The notes under the pieces were generated by a model. It was given only the letters and a program-made list of their open reading frames with translations, did not search any database and was not told where the DNA came from. Made by a program: the position numbers and the translations under genes. From Kalaharituber pfeilii (lineage: Eukaryota > Ascomycota > Pezizomycetes > Pezizales > Pezizaceae): a DNA stretch of 64,000 bases. Where the stretch lies: assembly GCA_015179045.1 (NCBI GenBank), contig WHUZ01000022.1:620001-684000 (forward strand), in the 5' to 3' direction. Positions 56,838-64,000 of this stretch are shown in pieces; positions within the stretch are counted from its first letter, which is position 1, and each line of letters starts with the position of its first letter.

Positions 56838-58160
56838 CTACCACGGCAGCGGCAACTTATCCCATGCATACCTCGCACCCATAATACACCTGTACCGGAC
56901 ACTTTTCCCAATCTCGTCGCCTGCAAACCGTTTTGCGAATTGCTCCCCTTCGGCAAGGAGTTCATCCCACTCACACGTGTAAATGATACTGTTTTCTGGT
57001 AACGAGTCGCGCAGGATATTGGTGGGTGCGATGCCAGGGGAGAGATACTTGTTGTCGAGGACGATAGATTTTGGAGGGTGTAGATATGAGGCATTGAAGA
57101 GGTTGAAGAAGGCGGGGGGGATTTGTCTCTGCGGAGGAGGGACAGACGACGGATTTCGCGGCGTAATGTGAATCTGCAGAGGGGAAGAAGGATGCGACGG
57201 CTCTGATGTGGCCATCGCAGATGTCCTTGTGGTCGGCTTCAGAGGGAGGAAGAGATGTGGGGGGCTCAGTGAGGTACCTCACCAGCCTCAATCCCATTCA
57301 TGTCTGGATTGCGCCTGACAGGAATGGCATGAGTCCGCGGGTGGCGCGGCGACGGGAGATCTCATCTCGTACCCACATACGGGCCATGAAAGCCATATTT
57401 CCGCCTGCGGAAAACTTGTGGTCGCGATGCAGTTCAGGTCAAGGGCATTGGGGTCTGCATTGTTGATGAGTCAGAGGGTGGCATCGGCGCCATTCTCAAT
57501 GGCAATGGGAAAAGGATGCTGGCGGCGAGGCGGTCCTCAACGGAGATGAAGACGCAGTTGAGAAGGGTGGTCGTTGTGTGTGCGCCCAGCGGATGTCGTC
57601 GGAAGTTGTCTAGGAGGGGGTAGCGGGGTAGGTAGATGCTTCGGCGGTGGCAGTGGGTTTGGGCTTTGGGCTTTGGGCTTTGGGCTCTGGGGTTTGGATT
57701 TGGGAGGTGGACTGTGCTAGGGGCTCCGGTTTGGTGGCCTGATCTTTGGCATTACCATTTCCTGTGGTGGTGGTGGGTGCGGACTCCCCCGGCGTACTTG
57801 GAAGCCCATCCAGATTCGCAGGCGACTTGTACCCTTCCGGCATCGTGAACATTACAACAATCTCGCCATCCTTGCAGGATGACACAGTTATGCGAATGGA
57901 GCGGCTGAATGAGGGCAGGAGAGGTGCTGGCAGGCCAATGCGGTGCCGATGTTTGGTAGCTAGCACCAGGCAGCAGCTTCGATGCGGAGATGCCAGCGGG
58001 GGCGTGTGAATGATACGTGCCACCACTTCTTACGCTCACTGGTGGCGGAAGAATCAGATGCGGATGCAGGAGGGGCCTGTGGAGGGGCCACAACCGGTGA
58101 GGGAGGAGCGGGAAGCCATTCTGACGCAACGGGGCTATGTGCAGACTCGCGCGAGAAATT
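56838..58160 (-). pseudogene. Alpha/beta-hydrolase (HSL-type esterase/lipase) pseudogene
   Basis: Fragments on the minus strand follow the order of a fungal alpha/beta-hydrolase-3 protein. First is LPSFSRSIRITVSSCKDGEIV with FTMPEGYKS (about 57,930-57,825). Next are LLNCVFISVEDRLAA, ENGADATL interrupted by a TGA (57471-57473) and LINNADPNALDLN. HKFSAGGNMAFMARM follows, with the nucleophile Ser in xxSAGG (about 57,400). AFFNLFNASYLHPPKSIVLD, SPGIAP and CEWDELLAEGEQFAKR carry the acid-residue region, and the family's final His reads Tyr in ARYAWDK (about 56,870). At least three frame changes and one stop break it. The N-terminal HGGG oxyanion segment is not found; a Pro/Lys/Thr-rich repeat (KAQSPKPKP) occupies that place. 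Confidence 0.75.
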
Positions 58161-58440
58161 CAAGCGATAGGTGTGGTCGAGCGGGACAAGACATAGGCTG
58201 CGAAGCCTAAGATAAGCACAAGGCGTGCGGAGAACGACTAGACCGGTTGGGTAGTGCATCGCATGAGACGTGGAGTCGCCGTACGAACGAGTGCTGTCGA
58301 AGGTCCATCACGGTGGTGGGCTTGATGTTTTGGTGGTGGAATCTAGCAAGTATGCAACCATCACGTGGCCTGAAACCTGGCGATGTCATATGGGTACTCA
58401 AGTAGACAATAGGATTGTCCTGTGGGATTGACTGGGATTA

Positions 58441-59605
58441 GTCTCGTAACCAAACGCTGACTGAGCAGAGTTTACGCTAACTATCCCACAGATGTCGAAT
58501 GCATTGAGGCAACCTCTTCTTTGGCAAATAGAGTATTCCAGTAGAGCGATCAGTCTGTCTGGTATCCGTCTTTTCACAAACCGATAATATCTAGACCAAA
58601 TCAAACTGGGGTGTCCGACTTTCCAAAGAGTTCGGCTATGCGGTTTCATGTAGTCTCGGTTTCATGTACTACTAGTAGGGACTTGTGAACGTGCACACGG
58701 TTTTGGTGGTACGTTCCACATAACACCTTGTGCATCACTGAGGCAGTGGACTTTTTCTACCGCATCAATTATTTCGCAGAATACCAATCCGCCCACGAAC
58801 TTTGCAAACAATTGTCGGCAAAAAAGCCAAACGCTCATGTATAGCGATACTAAATCATTCAATACTGGTAGCCTGAATGCAGTGTGAGTGTTAGTGATGT
58901 GGGGATGACCTCGTAATATTGTTTACTTCAACCTGCCGGTAATGCATATTGTGTCGCTTTGCATGAGTATACTCCGACAATTGCTTGCATAGCTTGTGGA
59001 TGATTCCGTGTGCACGTGGCATTGTACAAGCACGTGGTGTTGGGTGGCGTTCCAGCTCATATGTCACCATACATAGTAAGTGAGTGCTTCAACTGTTAGC
59101 AGCGCCCTTGGTGGAGGAGGATACTACCTCTATAGCTCGAGGACTGCTAGGAAGAACGTTGAACGTAAATCTATTTATTATTCCCCTTTACAAAACTCTA
59201 CACCTTTACCGTGGTTGCATTCAGGAAGCTAATGAACTTTACGGATACAGAGGATGCTGCGCGTGCATCTACAACACTGGAACACGAGCAACCAGGCACA
59301 ATGCACAGCCCCTTCCCTTGGAGGGGCATGCATATGGCAGCTGGAGTTACCCCACGCATGCCGCTGATAGTTTATCGCGGGAGCAATAAATTTAGCTAAC
59401 ACATTTGATAGTCGGGGAGTTCTACGGATTTCTGTATGACGTACTGTATGTCTACATGTGGCTTATAAATTGAAGGCCCAAAATAGGAGCAGCAAGCATC
59501 AGGCTCCAATGCAATCAGACTACTCCAATACGGGTACTGTATTAACTGTTTCATACCTTGTGCAGTGAGTACAAATTAAAGCCCTCTTGAAGCTGGTTAC
59601 GAGAC
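58441..59605. mobile_element. TA-flanked element with GTCTCGTAACCA ends
   Basis: The left end GTCTCGTAACCAAACGCTGA (58441) and the inverse right end AGCTGGTTACGAGAC (to 59605) share 12 bp, with TA at 58439-58440 and 59606-59607. The 1,165-bp interior has no transposase. The short shared terminus makes the pairing probable rather than certain; the same end motif occurs at 24,724 and 53,420. Confidence 0.6.
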
Positions 59606-59607
59606 TA

Positions 59608-61366
59608 CTCTTGAAGGAATCTCGAAGTAACGGGAGTGGCATGAGACTAAACGGGCGGCTAGTTGTTCTCGTGGGCATACTCTCTTAACTAAGCGTGCCA
59701 AGAGAGTCTGGGCACGAAAGCGGCGGCTAGTCTGATTGGGGGCAGCCACAATATGGATGCATAAGAACTTTGGCATTAATGTAGAGTACTTGTTCTGGCA
59801 GATTTCCAAATCCTCCACTGCATTCAGAGCTACAGAGACTTCTCATTCAGCACCTTAAGCTTGGGCAGCACATACCACAGCCGTGCGAGTCACAACGAGA
59901 ATTTGCAGAACAACCCCTTATACAAGGCCTACATTGCCTGCAGATTATGGCTGATATAGAATTTATAATATTCAGGTCTAATTGTGTATGTACTGTCCTT
60001 AGAATTGGACTTGACAAATGCTCTTTTGTCCCGGTTGAAGGGCAGGAAAATCATCTGGAGAGGCATGGGCATAGGATGCTGCATCATGCTTATCCAACGA
60101 CAGCGCGCTGTGTTTGGGGATATTCAAGCTGGCCCGAGGGAGGAACTGTAGCCGTAGGGACGCGCTGCTGGAGAATTATCTGAATGCACAGCCTCGTTCT
60201 CCAAGTGAGTGAGTCTGGGACCCGTGCACACTGGTTTGCTAGTGTATGTAGCAAAGTGGAGGTGCCCTTGTTGGCACCGCTTCCTGGCACACACGGAGCA
60301 TCAGTGCCCTCTTTCTCTCTCTCTCTTGCGACCATCCCTCTTTGGCAGAATCATATCAGTATGTTCTGGTCCCCACAAAGTTAACCAATCGGTCCAATCC
60401 TCTTTACCAATATGCTGTACAACACGCCCGTGCACATTCGCGTAGGAATTCTATCTATTGGCCCTGCTAAACGACACTGGGAAGGCGTCCTACTCAACTT
60501 ATGATTGCAGATCAGAAAGTCTCTGTTCAGTGCATAACAATGTGGTGTCATTCCAGCATGGTTTCTAGGCACAGCCGATTCAACGGCTGTTCGTCAAATC
60601 ACGCCTTTTCTATAGATTCAGCTGAGAGAGCTAGATAATCCAGACTGACAAGTCCACCAGAAACTGTACTTATGATGCATCTAATTGAGCAATTGCATAC
60701 AATCGAGCGTCTTATATTGGATCCGGTATTATTGTATATCTGCTTATACTGGATTCTGCGAATGGTTTCAAACTCGGGACTATGGGCAATATTGGCTATA
60801 TTGAACTATTAGTTGGTTATATCGAACTATTCGTTGAACAAGCGCGGCTCTAACACATTTATACTTAGATATACTTTCTGCTCAATCAACCTATATTAGT
60901 AGACATGAGGTAATTTTCGATTCAATTTAGGTTTCAACGCGCATATAGATAAAGTGACAACAAAGTTTCTATGTCAAGAGCTCAATTAAAAAGAGGAATG
61001 GGAAATGGCGCTTTTCACGGGTCCGGCCGTACCGTGTAACGTTAGGTCAAGTTTCCTTACATCAATCCTTGATTTGGGTGACAGCAGCCTTAGGGTTTTG
61101 ACCCAGAAGTTGAATATGTCTCAGCCGAAATCGAAAGATTGAATATGCACTTAGCTAAATTGAATGTCACATATTCTTGTGCCGCATGATCATATTACTC
61201 TATGTGAATTCCATGGTTGCTATTTGTATGAATGTTCTAGTAGCCACTCGTTCTCCCATGTTCGATCAATTGGTTCCTCGATTGCACAGCTTCTAAAGTA
61301 AGGTCTGACCGATAACTGATCATTGACAGAGGAGGGTGTTGTATTGCTTTTTGACCATGCTGCATA
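59608..61366. other. Gene-poor stretch
   Basis: No supported gene. Around 60,700-60,830 repeated ATATTGGAT / TATATCGAACTATT words recall the sub-terminal motifs of the elements at 7,487 and 61,367, suggesting an old remnant. Confidence 0.4.
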
Positions 61367-61472
61367 CAGCTGAACCTCTCATATTGGATCCTATCATATT
61401 GGATAACCTGTGATACTGGATCAACTTTGCTGGCTTGGTCCCTGCCCTATCCAATAGAACAGGTTCGACGTT
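61367..61472. mobile_element. Mini-MITE remnant of the CATATTGGAT family
   Basis: The left end CAGCTGAACCTCTCATATTG and the right end CCAATAGAACAGGTTCGACG are imperfect inverted repeats separated by about 60 bp, with TA at 61365-61366. The ends resemble those of the 675-bp element at 7,487-8,161. It lies about 310 bp upstream of the secreted-peptide gene, in its promoter region. Confidence 0.5.
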
Positions 61473-61639
61473 GCCTACTTTCCATGCGGGTTTGAGCAGA
61501 ATACTCGCTTTTTTGTTTGCACTGCATGCCAAATATGTGTCCAGCCATGTGTGACATCAGAGAGGAAACTGTCATCGAAGCGTATGCTGGTAAAGTTTGC
61601 AGACACATGCTCAGATACCTCTGAGGCAGTATAGGAGGA

Positions 61640-61648
61640 TATAAAAGG
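61640..61648 (+). promoter_or_regulatory. TATA box of the secreted-peptide gene
   Basis: TATAAAAGG lies 139 bp upstream of the ATG at 61787, a textbook TATA box in a promoter with no competing match nearby. A short upstream ATG frame (61666-61866) overlaps the start codon out of frame and could dampen translation if the leader starts before it. Confidence 0.6.
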
Positions 61649-61786
61649 ATGTAAGATCCTCTGCGATGCTGTCTCAGGCCAAGACAGTTCTCCAGCGCGC
61701 ACCTTCATTGCAGCTGAGGCGACAGGACTCCACCAATACAGCCCCCTCAAAGTCATTCCCCCCTTTACTCATTTCACATTTCTTCA

Positions 61787-62200
61787 ATGAAGGTCTACAC
61801 CATCTACACAATTCTTCTCTTTGCCCTCCTCGGCACATACACGGTCCTTGCAGCCCCAAACCCTGAGGGGAAGGCTAGACCCCGGGCCTTCCCTGGCGAG
61901 CTTGCCATGATTGAAGCCCGCGAAGTCTTTCAGAGTGGCACTCTCGCCGCTCCTCCTCCTGACAGCGACAACGGAGAAGTAGACCGTGTCCCACCAGAGG
62001 AAAAGCAGTCTGAGAACGAAGGAAGCCCTGACAAGCTCTTCAAGAGAGGACTCTGCTGGCCAAACTACTGGTATTGCTCAAGAGTCAAAGGATGCTGCAA
62101 GCGTATCCCAGAGTACAGATGCTGTAGTTTTGGTTGCTGCCCGCCTGGGTTCTATTGCTGCGGTTGGGATGGCTGGTGCTGGAGGAGCTGGTTCTGCTAG
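61787..62200 (+). CDS. Secreted 12-cysteine granulin-like peptide precursor
   Basis: A single exon encodes 137 residues. Residues 1-22 form a signal peptide (MKVYTIYTILLFALLGTYTV, cleaved after LAA). Residues 23-85 are a hydrophilic, Pro/Glu-rich propeptide ending LFKRG, a Kex2-type dibasic site. The mature part of about 51 residues has 12 cysteines with four CC pairs in the spacing C-x6-C-x5-CC-x7-CC-x3-CC-x5-CC-x5-C-x5-C and an unusual six Trp. CC pairs with CCPPGFYCC resemble the stacked-hairpin granulin fold, though spacing is not a full granulin. It may be an antimicrobial, a host-directed effector or a signalling peptide; none can be decided from sequence. The TATA box upstream supports real expression. 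Confidence 0.8.
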   Translation: MKVYTIYTILLFALLGTYTVLAAPNPEGKARPRAFPGELAMIEAREVFQSGTLAAPPPDSDNGEVDRVPPEEKQSENEGSPDKLFKRGLCWPNYWYCSRVKGCCKRIPEYRCCSFGCCPPGFYCCGWDGWCWRSWFC

Positions 62201-63931
62201 ATTACTACAACTTGATCAAGGGCGTGAGTTGACTTCAGCCTCGCTAGCTATGCATATTCAATTTGATCATGAAGCTAACAGACTGAGCAGGACTGGATTC
62301 ATTGGTTCATGGGATTAAGCAGTTGGACGGCAGTTCTGACTGCGTTCTCTCTGTGAACACAAGTCGCCTTTTTGGATGGTAACGATTCTAGCAATCTGAC
62401 TACATTTAGTGCCTTTTTACTGATGGAATTATGGGATCGTCAATTGCCTGTTTGTCGTTTCTGATTGCATTGCTTTCAAGAAAATTGCAAAAAGCAAAGA
62501 AAAAAAAAAAAAAAGAGAGAAAAGAAAAAGAAGAAAAAAAGTGCGGGAAGAGCTGAGATTTTCATCACACATTGAGGGGAGAGAAGAACTAACCTTTCCT
62601 TGTTGTGCCTGCCCCGGCCTCTCGGGGCGTTGGCTCTCTTTGCTTGTTTACTTTCTCGCTTCTGTACTTGTTTTGTACTGAGCTGAGCTATTGGTCTGGA
62701 TGGGATGGATTGGGGTCACGAATTTTGATGGATTGGGATAGGTTTTTTGGGCGGACGATAGGACAGAGTCGGGTATGGGACCTTGCAATTGCGTTAACAA
62801 TATTCTCTACTCAAATCGAACTCGAGTTCCAATTTGCTCAGCCGCTTTTTTTGAAACGGGGCTTACTCGTTTTCTTTGCAGGGGAGGGTAATGGCCTCAC
62901 TAACATGTAACACTACAATGCCGAAAGTGTGGCTTGCCAGACTACCCAAAGTGGTAGGTAGGTTGCCGCAGTAGAACAGATTGCTGTGCAACGTAGTACA
63001 ATGCCCAAACTAACAGCTCGCTCGCTTCTGTAGCTCAGCCTTCCCAGCGCCTTCCTAGATATGCAATCCCCGCGCAAAAAAAAATTTCAAAAGTAGTACA
63101 TATCATAGGTAGGACATGCATGAATATGTTAAACGCGCGCACCGCTGTATTGGTACATCAGGGAATTTGCCTAGGATCTACAAACAGCTGGGAATGTGCA
63201 CTGAAGATGCAGGGCATGCGAAGATGACATGCTCACCTTGGTAGACCTTTACCGCGATAAAATTGCATGATCACCCCGATGTTGCAGTTGGATGGTTGAT
63301 GGTCTTGGTTCATACGACCCCGCACCCATTTGTAAGACTAAGAAAATTGCACCTATAGCCTTGGAATGGCATGCGATACTTCATTGGTGTCAGCTATATA
63401 ACGAATGCAGTCACTACGTCAATGTCGGCTACTGCGACAAATGGTCACCAAAGTTACTTACAATGCTATTGGGTCCATATAGGGCGGATGTTGGCGGCAT
63501 TTGAGTGGATAACTTTCGTGCTGGTCGTGATGTCGTTATTGGTCGTTGGTGCAATAGACATTGAGAAGCCTGCAGGTGATGTTACTCTACAACAAAATAT
63601 GGCTCGAAAAAGCCTACAACAAAAACGTATGGAAGCATAGCATCATGGATGGATGGGGGATATGGGTTATTGTTACACACATACATCATACACAGAATGA
63701 ATTAAAATGTAAAAAGACGAAGCCTAGCCTATACCACTGCAATACCTACTACCTACGGCATTACTGAAGCTTAACCATGGTTTTATTTCTTACAAGATCT
63801 AAGTACACGGGGGTTGGAATTCCATTGAAAACCTTTTAAAAAGGTAAGTTAGGTCTAACGTTTGTAAGGTCTATGGAACTTTTTTTCCTGGGTCCCAGCT
63901 GAGCTCTACGCAGCTGGCTGCATGGCGGGCC
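62201..63931. other. Gene-poor stretch to the right edge
   Basis: An A/G-rich run (62,495-62,540) is followed by sequence with only short frames and no recognised domain. CACTGCAATACC and TACTACCTACGG words near 63,740 are unremarkable. No TE ends were identified. Confidence 0.4.
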
Positions 63932-64000
63932 ATCCACTCACTCACTCACTCACTCACTGACTCACTCACTCACTCACTCACGCACTCACTCACGCACTCA
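63932..64000. repeat. (CACT)n microsatellite at window edge
   Basis: CACTCACT units with occasional CACG or GACT variants run from about 63,932 to the last base and probably continue beyond. Confidence 0.9.

Overview
This window is nuclear DNA of a filamentous ascomycete (Pezizomycotina). Short GT-AG introns of 46-140 bp with CTAAC/CTGAC-like branch sites, a MIA40 gene, a glutathione-degrading Dug3 amidase, an Mtm1-type carrier and STAND/NLR genes with near-identical WD40 repeats all fit. A Pezizomycetes (truffle or cup-fungus) origin is possible but I cannot prove it from sequence alone.

Region 1 (about 1-32,000) is an accessory, transposon-rich block. Its core is an NLR locus present twice as a segmental duplication (about 2,326-10,867 and 24,727-30,880). 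Each copy has the same five-exon NACHT / pentapeptide-like linker / 14 x WD40 gene. Copy 1 (3206-7191) is open across all five exons, but the usual sensor-1 Arg of its NACHT domain reads Gln. Copy 2 (25624-29611) keeps that Arg but carries a 1-bp frameshift between NACHT and WD40. A roughly 260-bp promoter-containing repeat lies both upstream and downstream of each gene, which suggests a formerly longer tandem array. Comparing the copies reveals filled and empty insertion sites: a TA-flanked 675-bp element, a 1,646-bp Mutator-like element with 109-bp TIRs and 9-bp TSD, and a 176-bp solo LTR with 5-bp TSD, all only in copy 1.

Between the two NLR copies lies a roughly 12-kb stretch bounded by about 63-bp inverted repeats and TA (10,870-22,939). 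It contains a coiled-coil-like degenerate ORF, minisatellites, a second Mutator-like element carrying a broken FAR1 zinc-finger gene, a fold-back element with 700-bp arms, and a very young but internally deleted copia retrotransposon (identical 262-bp LTRs, TSD ATAAC, half-tRNA primer site). Past it are a 21-bp minisatellite and further TE ends.

Region 2 (about 33,000-49,800) is a conserved gene block: a PIP-box/DUF4211 nuclear protein (minus), two adjacent MITEs, DUG3 (minus, 4 exons), an MTM1/SLC25A39-like mitochondrial carrier (minus, 3 exons), MIA40 (plus, 4 exons) and a fungal conserved protein of unknown function (plus, 3 exons). DUG3, MTM1 and MIA40 all bear on glutathione or mitochondrial thiol metabolism.

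Region 3 (about 49,800-64,000) is again gene-poor. It has a broken microbial-type PARG gene, a broken alpha/beta-hydrolase gene, small TIR elements, and one attractive intact gene: a 137-residue secreted, probably Kex2-processed, 12-cysteine granulin-like peptide precursor (61787-62200). I found no supported tRNA, rRNA or CRISPR.
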